Of a stretch of DNA of 64,000 nucleotides, positions 45,167-57,106 are shown piece after piece. The stretch comes from Acidomyces sp. 'richmondensis'. Lineage: Eukaryota; Ascomycota; Dothideomycetes; Mycosphaerellales; Teratosphaeriaceae. The DNA is taken from contig QVLQ01000023.1 in the NCBI GenBank assembly GCA_003545705.1, forward strand, positions 62,001 through 126,000, given 5' to 3'. Under the pieces are notes generated by a model. It worked only from the letters and a program-made list of their open reading frames with translations. It made no database searches and had not been told where the DNA came from. The position numbers and the translations under genes are program-made. Within the stretch, counting starts at the first letter, position 1, and each line of letters starts with the position of its first letter.

Positions 45167-45775
45167 CATATGGATTGTGTCGAGTTTCTATAAATCACAA
45201 GAGATTTGGAAAACGGAGGTATTGGCAACGTTTTAGTGAATAGTATGTGTTGTTAGGTGACTTCCTCATATGTCACATCGTGCAACTGCCCTCGCAGCAG
45301 TCTGTTCGGATTAATGCGATAGATTTCGAAAATTTCAAACTAAGTTATTTTCAATCTAATTCCATTACACAAATAATTAGTGTCGATTTGATTATATCGT
45401 TGTTCACATCTACATCCATTCGGTAAAAATATCGGTGGAACTCTCAACAGTACCAAAGGATAGAGGCTGCCACCCTCCATCCCAAGGGCTCCTACAAGGA
45501 CTCCCACCTCCCAAATAAAGGGCCTAGAAGCTACACTACAAAGACAAACAAGTAGATAGAGACTATAGCTATATAAAAGAATATACTTACCCTTACTGAT
45601 AATATCTAAACAGCCCTAGCCGCTTACTGAACATGCAAAATACCTAAGGTCCAGTCCCTCCTCCCCCTCCTCCAAAGGGCCTACACCTGCCTGTCCTACT
45701 AGCTATACAACCAGAATATCTCTTAAGCGCTTATATATATCTACAATACGCTCAAAAAACAACAGACTACCCCTA
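45167..45775. other. Non-coding stretch with a Copia LTR remnant
   Basis: 45248-45299 resembles the two ends of the Copia LTR at 30921 (TGTTGTTAGGTGACTTCC ... CTGCCCTCGCAGCA) with the middle missing. The rest is AT-rich, CCTCC-containing sequence without a credible ORF. Confidence 0.4.
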
Positions 45776-47621
45776 ACGTAATTCATGGTGAACCGTGCCA
45801 CCTGGGGAAGCGTGCCACGAACCTTCCGTCTTTGATTTTCAGATTACTCCACTACCCGCAACAACAATACAGTCAGACTCAGATTCACTGGACACGCTTT
45901 CAAGTTTGTTCTCTTTATCCTCGTCAACTGCTAGTACTGTTGCTTTCTTCTGCGACCGGCTATGCAGCTTCCCCTTCGTCTTTGGCTCTTCAGCTTAACG
46001 GGCAATCTCAAGGATTTCAGATGTTGTAAACATAAACTTCCCTTACAAGGCAACTCGTTTGCCCGTTTTCCGTTTCTTTCGGGTCTGAAGAAGTTCTTGC
46101 TGATCTAATAGCCGCTTTCGTAGTATTGCAAGCTCACTTTGGGCGGCCTCAAGTGCGCGGGTGGTGCGCTCGATATATCTCCTCGTCGGGCTTGCAATAG
46201 TGCTACCCTTCCGTAGCTTAGAATAGAGGACTGCATTTGCTTCTCGTAGCTCTGTACCCGTTGGCGGAGAACTGTCTAAAAGGGAGGTGTCCAGACTTAT
46301 AGGTTGGCCGGGTGTCCGTAGTGCCTTAGGTTCTGGCGTAGAAGATGTAGCCAGCTTCTTAAGTACAACAATTGGGCTTAAGGGATGTAATCCAGTAGCT
46401 CGCCATCCACTAAGAATGTTGGCTTTCGTAAAGGCCCTTTATCTTGCACGAATATATATTGAGGTCCACTCCGTCCGTAGGATCCGTCCAGAATTAAGAC
46501 GTGCCGCAACATCGGTCTTATTTGCTAAAGTACGCTTTAGTAGTTGGAATATGCTTACGTTAAGCGGCTAGAGTATATATCAGGTGTAGGATAGAAGGAT
46601 AAGCAGATCGATTGCATGCTCTATATAGAAAGCGATCGTATTTGCCGTAATGTAGCTACTATAGCCGTCTATAATCAAAAGTCTCCTTAAGTGTAGTTCC
46701 TTTAGTCGAGTCGTCGGTTCAAAAACAGTAGTTAACTACTCGTAGCTATGACTGTTAGATGTCCAACCACTTGTGCTCGTCGAAAATCTGCACTTACTCG
46801 GTGTTTCTAATAGTATCTATACTGTATTGGTATGCATTGCCTTAAATATCAGCAGCGGCGGCAGAGCTACCCTAGAAGCACTTATACATTTGATAGCAGT
46901 AATCCATTCCTAACGGCTATTGATCACCTTCTAGCTAGTATTCTCCCGAACGTTTATAAGCACCCTTATTGTCTGTAAGTCTCCGACTGCAAAACCTGAC
47001 TTATCTATATTGTATTGCCGGTCCGGAGGATACTGATGCTGAAGGTGAAGCTCAGTTACAGCTTCGAACTATATCTTCGCGGTCGCTACGTTTGTTGCCT
47101 TATGTCTTAGCCTATCTATCCTACGTGCCTATATACCTTGTATCTCAGTATGACGCCGACGAAAGCGTAGGAGCCAGTCGGAGCCGATTGGTCGGAGCGT
47201 TTGGTTGGAGGTTGAGGAAAGCTTTAGTCGACTATGTCGAATTTCCTCGGCCATCTCGCGCACTAAGGCGGGCGAAGCAGGGAACCCTGTGTTCGTAAGA
47301 TGTGTAATCCATCGTACAAGAGTCCTCTCTTCTGGTTTCGAGAGGATCTGCATTGGTTCATAGGCTTGAGAGCGCGAAAGGCGGCCACGGAGGCAATGGC
47401 GGAGGGTTTCTCGATTGACCGAAAACGCGTGGGCACACGCCCGGATGGAGCGATGCTGCCCTGTACTGAAGGCCTCTTTTGCTTCTAGCAATCGAGAATC
47501 AGATAACGCGCTCAGAACGCGTGTTGGCACGTTCATGTGTATGTATAGAAGAAGGATGTCTGGAAAGTGGAGGGGTTCATGGCACGCTTCCCCAGGTGGC
47601 ACGGTTCACCATGAATTACGT
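45776..47621 (-). mobile_element. Fot1-like DNA transposon copy 2, 1846 bp
   Basis: Same length and termini as 37284-39129. TA at 45774-45775 and 47622-47623. Differences between the copies seen by eye are nearly all C/T and G/A transitions. Confidence 0.95.
45839..47536 (-). pseudogene. Fot1-like transposase, copy 2
   Basis: 565-codon frame, colinear with copy 1. The N-terminal helix-turn-helix is open for 15 residues further than in copy 1 (WLLRFRRRHTEIQGI after the shared part). TAG/TAA codons again break the middle. The product would cut and rejoin at TA sites if intact. Confidence 0.88.
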
Positions 47622-47775
47622 TACTGTAAATACCTAGGCTCAGGTAGCTGCCCAACACTAATATACAGTGCTAAGACCCCTCTAAACCCCTATTAAGAGC
47701 AATACCCTCTCTATAAGGATAGAAAGAGAAGAAGATCGAACTAAGATAAGGGGAAAGACTAATAAAGAGATCCTA

Positions 47776-48204
47776 ACGTGCATGATAAGCGAGCGGGTGA
47801 GATAAGCGAGCGGGTCACATTTCCAGAAATCCCTCCCTTCTCCCTTCAACACACAATGCCTCTGCCCAACACGTTAGCAATGTACTCAGCTAAAGATAAT
47901 ATTATCCTTACTATTAGGGCTTTGAAGGCAAATCAATTTCCGAGCATTTGACGTACTATAGAGGCTTTTAACGTACCTAAATCCACCCTTATTGCAAGAC
48001 TCTCTAGTAGAGCCTTAAGACAAGAATGCACCGCTAACAGTATGAAATTAAGCACTATAGAGGAGGAGGTCCTTCTATAGAAGTGTGAGGTGTTACTGCA
48101 CAACAGAGCAGTAAATCCCCACGTGATATGAATTATGCCTCACATGAGCTTGGCATAGGATTAAGGTGCGCTTAACATGCACAGCGCACTTGATCCTTTT
48201 CATA
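47776..48204 (+). pseudogene. 5' end of another pogo-like transposon
   Basis: Follows TA (47774-47775), begins ACGTGCATGATAAGCGAG and contains GATAAGCGAGCGGG twice, a terminal-repeat arrangement. From 47856 a frame reads MPLPNTLAMYSAKDN ... TIEAFNVPKSTLIARL, a Psq-type helix-turn-helix, with RIP-like stops at the positions of Arg/Gln/Trp. The rest of the element is missing; LINE sequence starts about 48205. 47622-47775 holds nothing recognised. Confidence 0.65.
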
Positions 48205-49984
48205 GATTATTGATTGATTGATTGATTATTCCATTTAACGTCCTATAGAAGTCTATGACTATGAAAGACGGCTCATCCTAGAGCGGTTTATATTTTTCCT
48301 ATTTTATAACGCTAAATGTAGATAAGGAAATTGTGGGGCTTAAGAGCCCTAGGGGCGCGGAGCGCAATCAATCTGTATCCTCCTCTTCTTCCCTAGGTAG
48401 CCTGCTAAGGTGCCAACCCCTAGTAGCTATCCTAGTTGCATCTATAAAGTGACGCGTAAGCTTTCCGCCTTTTCTAGTATATAGTAGTAGGGGAAGTGTT
48501 AGCGGTTTGACGTTGAGAGCGTCAAACTCCTTCCGCTCCTCCTTATATAACCTGCATTCTAGTAGTAGGTGTCTAGTAGTCTCTTTCCTTAAGCACCTAC
48601 ACAAGTCATTCTCTGTATGTCCAAGCTTATTTAAGTATCCTTTAATGTATCCATACCCTAGCTTAAGCTGGAAGAAGGCGCTATTAACCTAACGGCTTAC
48701 TCCCTGAGGTCCTAAAGAAGGCTGTAGGGTTAGCTTCCAATTGTAGAGTCGGCTGTAGCTTAGCGGGTTGCCCTTAGGATCTGATATCTGTTTTGCCTTA
48801 TATATATCTAGTAACCTTTTCTAATCGGCAACTGCCCAATTGTTAATTAGACGAATAACTAAGGTTCGAGCTTGAGTAGGTATAGGTGTAGGTATAGGTG
48901 TAGTTCTAGGCGGCCAGGGCTCGCTAAGCTGTCTTTGTCCATTTAGAGGTCCTCTAGGTTTCGGGGGTTCTATGGGCTCTTTCTAGGGAGGGTCATGATA
49001 GGGGTTAAGCCGGGTGATATAGTGACAGAGGTCATCTTTATCCAGATAGTCTAGGTCCTCTATTAGCCTCTGAAGCTGTGTTGGTTTAGAGGATCTGTTA
49101 GATGCTCTAATAGCCTCAATCCGAGTCGTAATAGGGTGTTGCTGATGTAGTTGTAGGCAGCGTAAGGCGTATAGGTATCGGGACCTAGTAAGCCGGATTG
49201 AGGGTGGTAGTAGGCTGGCCTCTACTTCACACGGTTGTGATGGCGCCGTCTTAAAAACTCCTAGGATTTTCTTAGTGGCCGCGTTTTGGATAGCCTGTAA
49301 GGGCTTAGCTTGTTCTGTTGATCCGTTAGACTATATAGGGGATCCATAGTCGGCAATACTGATAATGAACGCGCGGTATAGTTGCCTTAGAGCTTTAGCG
49401 GACAGGCCCCTTCCGGTGTAAGCTAGTCTCTCTAGTCTCAAGAATGCTTGTCTTGCCTGTGATGCTCGTATTCGGATGTGTTCTTTAAAGGTTAAATAGG
49501 GGTCAAACCAGATCCCTAGCTAACGTACTGGTTTGAGCGATGGTTGAATAACCTCGTTGTTTGGGAGGGTAATAGGGGTATCCGATCCTTTCCCCTTTGT
49601 GAAGTGTAGGAGTTCGGTTTTCGCTAAGTCAAATTCAATAGCGTTCTCTTGCCCTAAGGTGTATAACGTTTGAGTAGCTTGCTCTAACAGTTTGGTATTC
49701 TTCCTTAGGCTTGATGAAGCCGCAATAAGGGCTATATTGTCAATGTAGGATATAGGTTTAATTCTATCTAAATATAGGAATAAGTCCCTTATATAGATAA
49801 GGAATAGGATTGGCGATATAGGGCTCCCTTGCGGTATTCCTGTATTGATTGGCTTTGTATCTTCCGTGTTTCCGTTAAATGATAATTTGAGCGTCCTCTT
49901 ACTTAGGAATAACCGAGTCCATAGTATTAGGGAGGCTGGTAGTCTTAGCTAGTACATAATCCCTAGCAGTTGTTCCTTAGCTAC
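48205..49984 (-). mobile_element. LINE copy B, 3' part (tail, 3' UTR, ORF2 C-terminus and RT)
   Basis: A GATT-repeat tail at 48205-48222 (AATC-type on the minus strand), 3' UTR, then an ORF2 stop at 48368. The Cys/His motif is CRCLRKETTRHLLLEC. RT then runs upward to the DIKGAFDYV region, where the Gypsy element interrupts. The YIDD position reads YIDN (48368-based frame, near 49740: TTGTCAATGTA), so a catalytic Asp is lost. TAG codons are fewer than in copy A2. Confidence 0.9.
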
Positions 49985-50145
49985 TGTCGTGGAGTCGGAC
50001 GGCCTGAGTGTCCTTCGTCCCGGCGAGAGCGCTCCCAAAAGGAGAGGAGAGAGTAACGGCAACCAGGATCGCGATGAGGACTGATGGGCCTAGCAGGTTC
50101 GCATGGTGTAGAAGGGAAATGGGGCCGTGGTTGCCCTCTGCCTGC

Positions 50146-50176
<31 letters not shown>

Positions 50177-50388
50177 ATGATCTTTCCGTCTTGTGTCCCA
50201 GTCTGCTTTCATGTCTGTCTCCTGCTTGTCTGTGTGTGTATATCTCGGTACACATATGTGTCTACCCTTGTCTCACCCCCCCCATCTCGAGTCATGTTAG
50301 ATTATACATTCTGCGACCCCTGTCAGGCATCATCTCCACCTGACACCAGGGCATGCGCCCGCCCTGCGTTGGGCCATACCCCACTACA
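49985..50388 (-). repeat. Gypsy element 2, 3' LTR
   Basis: TGTCGTGG...CCCACTACA, 404 bp, containing a TGTC microsatellite (50146-50174). Next to it at 50389-50402 the minus strand reads GGAGGGGGAAGATT, a polypurine tract. ORF3 reads through that tract and stops at TAG inside the LTR (50384). Confidence 0.95.
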
Positions 50389-52990
50389 AATCTTCCCCCT
50401 CCAGATACTCAGAGCCGCCCCTTGGCTCTCCATCATCCGACGGGCTTCCCCCGTCAGATACCCCTAAGTAGTGTAAGTCTGCAGGCTCCTGGTCCTGCAC
50501 TTGATCTTCTTCCGGCTGCCGCGAGAAGTCCATGGCGTTCGTGAAGAATGACTTGCTCCCGTACGCCTGCTGCTCCATATGCACCACCGCCTCCCATTTC
50601 TGCCTCATCCTGGTGACGGCCAGCTGCCTCCAGTTCTGGAGATACCGCTCAAGCTTCGTAGCGGTTGATTCCGGATGGAGTAGAAGATTGAAGACGAGAA
50701 AGCTCACTTCCGGATCAGTCCACTGTCTGCGGCCGATGAGAGCGTCAGATATGGGCCCCAGTCCGTCAAGATGCACGTTGGCGGCGAATGGGGTGTCCAT
50801 CTTCCCATACATGTTTGGGTGACCTGATGGCGAACGCGGCGGCGGTGTAAAGGTGGCATAGGCGTGCGCGAGCTCCTCACGTCCACCGGCTTCCTGGACT
50901 TCCATGTCGCCGTCCTCATTTTCAGCAACGTACCATGGCAAGATTGTCCTTCTAGGCCGTACGGCGGGTCCCAAGGCGCCGTGGGGAATGCGCGGGTCTG
51001 TAACGCGGATCTCGCTGGCTTTACAGGGTACCGGCACCTATCTGGTCCTGTACTTCTCCAGGTCTTCTTCCGTCAGGGTATCACCCTCAACCGCCTGGAT
51101 GTACCCGTGACTCGCAAGTCCGCGCTGGTGGAGGGTGCTGCACCAGTCCAAAAGGTGTCGGTGCATTCTAGGGACGATTTCAGTACAATCATCAGCATAT
51201 TCGTCGTCTAGGGACAATGAGCCTTGAATCTGTCGAACTCCACGGCCGGCGGCTATACTCTCTATATTATGGTCGATGTGTCGGAATGCCGTAGGGTCCC
51301 TAGGTTGCTGTGATTTGGTGTAATATGGGTAAGATATCAGCCGATAAGAGTAGTCGCTCCGTAGAAGTGTGTATACTAGCCAGTACCCCGGGTCCTGTCG
51401 TACGAGTTGCTGAGTTAAGCTATACATTATGTTACGCATCCAGCCCCTGTTGCTTCGGCCGTCTATTATCCGGAGGTGCCATCGGTACATTTCAAAATCC
51501 AACCCGGCAATGTTTTGCACGGCGTTGTCTTCCTATTTCCAGTATTCGAAGAGGCCCCCAATATTGACGGACCCGTCACTAGTCCATCGTATCAACACAT
51601 CCGGCGGCAGGTGAAGTGCAGTGATAATCATGGCCAATGCTGACTGGGGAAGTAACGCAGAGTTGACGAGTTCGTGAAGAGGCGCGACCGGAAAGTATCG
51701 CAGTAGTCCGAGTCTGTCTGCGGGCAGAGGATCCCGGTACTCTCGTCTGAACCATATGCCGACTGACGGTTGGTTGCGGAAAGCCCTCAACGACTTTGGT
51801 GCTGCCGCCATTTGCCTGAGTCGCTCTACTAGTGTAGGAGTGCGCGTATTAACTACTCGGAGTCCTATTTCTTAGGCAAATTGTTGCAAGTGGCCCCGGT
51901 AGTAGTTCCTGGCCGAGTTCGACTGAATGCTTCTTACGAACTTTTGGAGGAGGGCCTTCTGCGCCCTTTCGGATGCCGGCCTTTTACCGCGGTCGATGAG
52001 GTGGTCAAGTATATCGGCACTTGCCCATCGCGTGTCGCATCCACATTCTCGGCGGGTCTGCAGTTCCGGAGGTAGATGTCGAAGGATCATCTCATCCATG
52101 CTACTAAGCGTGCTGGCAATGGAGGTGGCCGGAGAATAGCACGATTCGTCCGAGTGCCGTTCCGGGCGACTATCATGACACATCTCTGCGCCCGGCAGAG
52201 ATACGGGGCTTTGTGCCGCGAATTGCGCGGTATCTGGTGTTCGGCGTGGACTCGGAATAGCGCCGTGAGCATCACCATTCTCGGCACTGGTGTCTGGCTT
52301 CCTGCACAGCCAGCCATCTTCGCCCACCATCAACCCCGCTTGATCGGCCAGTATTGCAATTCCTTCGCTCTCAGTTGCTATTAACGACAGGCTCGGGTCG
52401 GCCGCCTTGACGAGATCATCGGCGAGGAAATCCTTATCCTTACGCGACTGTCTACTCGGCGGATTGTGAAGGCGCCGGAGAAGAAATACGTTGGCCCGGT
52501 AGCGGCAAGATTCATAGTCGTATCCGGATCTGGTGAGGGCCGACATCTTTGATGCCAGATTTTCGGAGCCGCCTAGAAGACGGACGACGGTGTGCGCCTC
52601 AGCGTCCCGGCCCCAGCGTTGACGCACAGTGTTCTGGTATCCGGCGCGATTGGTGCGGGATCTCTTGCCTTTCAGTGCAGCTTGATGGATGGCCGGGTAT
52701 ACCTCTTCAAGTGTAGCAGTAAGTCCTGTTTTCCAAAGTGGCTCTTCCGTCGCCTAATCCGACAAGTCTACTATGGCGTCGTTGAGGTCCTCGATGTGTC
52801 TGCTAGCGGCTTCCAACAGCCACACCTGCGCCCGTTTGCGGTCTTCATGATTGCTAATGCGCCTGATCTCAGCGAGAAACTCTGGAAAGCTCATAGATGA
52901 TATTGCAATGTTGGTAAGTTGTCGGTCGTTGTGATTGATTATGTCTTGTTTAATAAGCGTAAGAGCTCGGTCGGCGCGGAGTGAGGACAT
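50384..52990 (-). pseudogene. ORF3 of Gypsy element 2, large protein of unknown function
   Basis: One minus-strand frame of 868 codons (start MSSLRADRALTLIKQDIINH). It is broken by only four nonsense codons (52754 TAG, 51872 TAA, 51533 TAG, 51038 TAG), all explainable as CAR-to-TAR changes, and has no indel. It sits after pol, where env-like genes occur, but no signal peptide or membrane helix is evident. Visible features are an N-terminal charged helical part (residues 1-80), an Arg-rich region (KGKRSRTNRAG), CGCDTRWASADILDHL around residue 320, a hydrophobic/aromatic central part (YWLVYTLLRSDYSYRLISY) and an acidic C-terminus. I do not recognise the family. Four lesions in 868 codons indicate the frame was coding until recently. 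Confidence 0.65.
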
Positions 52991-53337
52991 AACGACGCTT
53001 AATTCTGCTATATTATTTTTCTTATTTCACCGTTGTCGTTGTGCTCATTGTTTCTCGTTTCTTTGCGCTGCATTCCGTTCGAATAGTCCCGAGGAACTGC
53101 TACGAGTTTGGCCGATATTGCAGACTTGCGCACTTTCGACCACGACCCGTACTTATCGAATGTCTGCGAAACTCCGGCAGATATGTCTCAGGTCGTATCA
53201 TTGTTTCTTTATTCATTTTGTTGCCCCGGCAGTGATATTGTTGTCACGTAAATGTTGCCCGTGTTCCCGGAAGAGGCAGGTACGACTCGGTTAATCTCAT
53301 ATATTTCCCTGAAATTCTGAATTTTGATTGGCTGGTT

Positions 53338-53363
53338 GATAGCCACGGCGCGCCGTGGCTATC
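53338..53363. repeat. 26-bp perfect palindrome, module 1
   Basis: GATAGCCAC-GGCGCGCC-GTGGCTATC, self-complementary throughout. Confidence 0.95.
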
Positions 53364-53415
53364 GGGCGGCTGTTCCCGTCCTTTCCGTCGGCTTCCTGCT
53401 TTTGATTGGTCAGTT

Positions 53416-53441
53416 GATAACCACGGCGCGCCGTAGTTATC
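53416..53441. repeat. Near-perfect palindrome, module 2
   Basis: GATAACCAC-GGCGCGCC-GTAGTTATC. One arm base differs by a G-to-A change. Same downstream segment as module 1. Confidence 0.9.
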
Positions 53442-53552
53442 GGGCGGCTGCTCCCGTCCGCCGTTGCCGCTATAACTACTTCGAAGATCGATCTCGGTTA
53501 CGTCATTTACTCGAGTTCTCTCTCCCCGGTCGGATTATTCGACCACTGCCCC

Positions 53553-56500
53553 TTAGTGGTCGCCTTCGCTGTCACCGCCGTCATCCGAGAAATATTGGAA
53601 CTCCGCAGGATCTATCTCCGGTCTCGGAATGACTACTCCTTGGAGCGCGCGTCGTCGAACTCTCGGCACCTCATCCTGTGCCTGATCACGGTGCGGCGAC
53701 CTTGCGATACCGTCATCATCACCAGTACGCCGGTGAAATTTCTTCAGCAATCGGCCAGGATAGCTCCGCTCGTGTTGCGTACCGTCAAGCTCCTCCAGCC
53801 GATACGACCCGAGTCCCTCTCGTGCTTCAGATATTCGAAACGGACCTCTCCATCGCGGTGCCAACTTTCGAGCGGAAGCTATTTCATTATCACGTCGAGA
53901 GTCAAATACCAGGACGAGATCTCCTGCCTTCAGTGCTTCGGCACGAATGTTCCGCGTGGAATCGAAGTACTCCTTATTCCATTCCCTGTGGCGGCGGAGC
54001 CGGAGCATCGCTTCCGCCACGTCTTCATCTCTGCGATCCAGTTGAGCTGCTCTCGCGGCCAACAGCTGCGCCCTTGTCAGGACGCCGTCCCATGCCGTCA
54101 TTCTCCACGTTGGAAAGAGCAGCTCGACGGGAAGCGTGTGGTCATGTCCATACATGACCGCAGCCGGCGTCATGCCTGTGGTTGCGCGGACGGTGGTGCG
54201 ATCGGCCCACAACACCCCATGGAGGCGTCTTGGCCACGGCTGCCGGGTGTGTCCTTCCATCTTGGCTAACGCATCGATCACCGGTCTGTGTCCGCGCTCG
54301 ACTATACCATTCGCTTGTGGATAATACGCAGATATGCGGACGTTCCGAATGCTATATGTTTCGGTGAGGATCTCGGTCCAGAGCCGGTTCTCGGGGCCTC
54401 CGTCATTAACTAGGAGTTGGCACACGCCATGCCGGCAGATGACGTCCTCATAGAGGAATCGGGCCACCAACCTGGACTCAGTGGACCGGAGCGGCCGGCC
54501 TTCCACCCAGCCCGAGACATCCTCCCGTGCTAGCACCAAGTAACTGTAACCTTCCGCAGGCGGCATATGTACTACGTCCACCGCCTATTTGTCTCCAATC
54601 GTCGACATCCACGTGGGATGTAGGGCTTCTTCCTGCCGGCGATACGCACGCATCTGGTACGGCTGACATGTCTTAACGTAGTTCACCACATCGGTGTACA
54701 TCCCTTCCCAGAAATACCTGTCGGCCACCTTGCGATATGTTCCTTCGCGGCCACGGTGTCCGCTTTCATCATGAAGGCGCGCCATGATCTCTTTGCGGCT
54801 CTGGATGTCATCCACGATTCTCACCAGCGGCGTATCCTTGGACTGTTTTCGAAACAACTGCCTGCCCCGTACTACATGCCGCATAGCAAGGCGCTTGAAG
54901 TTTCGGAATTCTGCGCGTGTCATTTCAACCGGTCTTCGCATAGTCAGCAGCCACCGGGCGATTTGTTGCGATCGCTCGCTATATGTGCTGTCGAGCGGGG
55001 ACCCGTCGTCGGTCGCACCGGCTCCTTCGGCGGCCTCGATGTCAGAGATAGGTTGTATAGTTATGGGGCGCACATGTAGGTGAACGGCGTCCAGCTGACT
55101 ATCAACCTAGTCGTCTAAGTCGCCGTCCTCATCTGGGACGGGCCCGTTAGGTTTTCTTGAGAGTGCGTCCGCCACGACGTTCTTTCTGCCCGGGACATGG
55201 CAAACGTCAAAATCAAACATCTGTATCTATACTAACCACCGCGTAACCATCGCATTAGGGAGGTCAGTAGCCGTGCGGTTGAGCTGCGCCACTAGCGTGT
55301 TGGCGTCGGTTTCCACAACAAACCTCACTCCATAAAGGTACGGCCTTAGCTTCTTCAGCGCCTGGAGCAGGGCGCGGCACTCTAGCTTGACTGCGTCGTA
55401 CTTCCGCTCAGCACCTGTCCACAATCCACTATCGTACCTTACGGGGTGTCTCATTCCGTCCTCACCAACCTGCGTCAACGCCACCCCGAAGCCAGTGCCA
55501 CTGGCGTCAACCATAACAATGATCTCTCCGGCTCCTTCACTGTAGTCCAGCGGTCTAAGTGCAGGCGCCGTAGTCAGCGCTACCTTGAGGCTGTCCATCG
55601 CCTGTTGCTGCTCGGTCGACTATACAAATTCAGTGTCCTTCCGCAGGAGTCGGAAGATGGGTTCAGCAATGCAGGCAAAGTTAAAGATAAACATTCGGTA
55701 ATAGGTGCAGACTCCGAGGAAACCCCTCGCTTCCTTCGCATTACGACAGTCCGCCCAGTTGAGTATGGCGGCCACCTTCGACTGAGACGGCCACCTTCCC
55801 TCCGGGCCGCATTCATATCCAACCACTTCTAACCGCTGAGACAGGAAGTGGGACTTGCCTCCGGCTATCGTACATCCGGAGCGTTCAATATCGGCCAGTA
55901 CTCCATCCAGCCGGACCAGGTGATCAAGTACCGCTCGTCTAACTCCAGGAAGGGCCATCTCTGCCATCGACTGGCCTCGGGCGCTTTTCACCACTACGTC
56001 ATCCACGTACGGAGATGCCTTTTCGGGGAGGTGATCCTTCAAGATTCGGAGTATTACCCTGATAAACTGCGCGGGCGAATTCGTAGCTCCTTGCAACAAT
56101 GTCGTCTGCCGGAGAAGGCCGAGCGGCGTCTGCACGGCCGTCATGTCCCGGCATTCCTCGTGAAGAGTGATGTTGTCGTATCCAGAGAAGATGTCTACGA
56201 GCGACACGAGTGGACGCCCGGCTACATCTTCTGCGAATTTATCAACATAGGGCGGAATCAACGCATCTCGGATCGTAACCTTGTTCATGTGGACCGCGGA
56301 ATTGATAAACCGGTGTTTACTATTCTTCTTTTTCACTAAAAACCAGGGATTTCGGTAAGGGCCATAACAAGGCTCGAGGATTCTGGCATCGATTCTCTCC
56401 TGCAGCATTTCTACCAATTCCTGTCTAAGTGCACGGGGAACCGGATACGTCGGGACTTGCTACGCCTGGTGTTCGATCGTCCGTATCCTCACAGGCGGCT

Positions 56501-56984
56501 GCACTTCCGCGCTGCACCGTCCTATCTCTGAAAAATCCCAAGACAGTGCGGGTTCCCGCGCAACAAGCATTGCCTCGAACATCTGCCTCTCTGGGGCGCT
56601 AAGCGTGATGCCTACCAGAACGTCTTTCAGGCGCGCCGGAGTGAGGCGATAGCCGGCGGCCTCCGAAGTGTATCTCGGCTCGAATAAGTGGTCGTAAGGT
56701 CCCAGTACCCATGTCGGCATAGCAAGTTTTTGACGCTGCATAGCACGTTCCTTCCAGTCGGGACGACCTCCTGGAGTCGAACCATCAGACACATGCCAGT
56801 CTACCGGGCGGACCTTATCCGCTTTCCGTTTGTAAATGGTATGGACCCTGCCATGGTGATACAGGTCCGACAGTTCGCTGTCCCGCGACAAAACACCGTG
56901 CTTCGACGACGTATCCGGGCAGAATATCCAAGGGTGTCGAACGGACGGGATAGCGGCCTCAGTGGGAGTCAACCCGATATCCAC
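53553..56984 (-). pseudogene. Gypsy element 2 pol: RT, RNase H, integrase
   Basis: A single frame, different from that of gag-protease, with five TAG codons (at 56460, 55620, 55227, near 55110, and 54585). RT: FLVKKKNSKHRFI, VDIFSGYDNI, catalytic YVDD at 55998-56009. RNase H: MVDASGTGFGVAL, LECRALLQAL, ETDANTLVAQL. Integrase: HDESGHRGREGTY...CQPY, where the last zinc Cys has become Tyr, then catalytic Asp in VDVVHMP, VNDGGPEN and Glu in PQANGIVERGH. The C-terminal GPF/Y module is RWRGPFRI. No chromodomain is seen. Its upstream boundary coincides with a palindromic module at 56976-57003. Confidence 0.92.
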
Positions 56985-57003
56985 GGCGCGCCGTGGATAT
57001 CGG
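56976..57003. repeat. Perfect palindrome, module 3, at the protease-RT junction
   Basis: CCGATATCCACGG/CGCGCC-type palindrome: outer arms CCGATAT and ATATCGG, core CCACGGCGCGCCGTGG, followed by the same GG-TG-TCCCGTCC segment as modules 1 and 2. Confidence 0.95.
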
Positions 57004-57106
57004 CCGGGTGCTCCCGTCCACCGTTGCGGGCCCGAATCACTCGCACCGCCACCAGCCGGACATTCAACTAGGTTTACAGCGAACTCAGTGCCGGTGACTG
57101 GTTCGC

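Larger units (their letters stand above)
52991..53552. other. Spacer between pol and ORF3 with two palindromic modules
   Basis: No ORF of note on the coding strand. It holds a tandem pair of about 75-bp repeats (53322-53396 and 53402-53470). Each has a palindrome with core CCACGGCGCGCCGTGG (second copy one mismatch) followed by a TATCGGGCGGCTG-TCCCGTCC segment. Confidence 0.75.

Noticed and set aside
45248..45299. Intact solo Copia LTR with target duplication
   Set aside because: Only the two ends resemble the LTR, the middle is missing, and the flanks (GTATG and GTCTG) do not match exactly.
50008..50544. Cys/Leu-rich plus-strand ORFs in the LTR of Gypsy element 2 (also 60180-60598)
   Set aside because: Low-complexity translation of the TGTC microsatellite inside the LTR.
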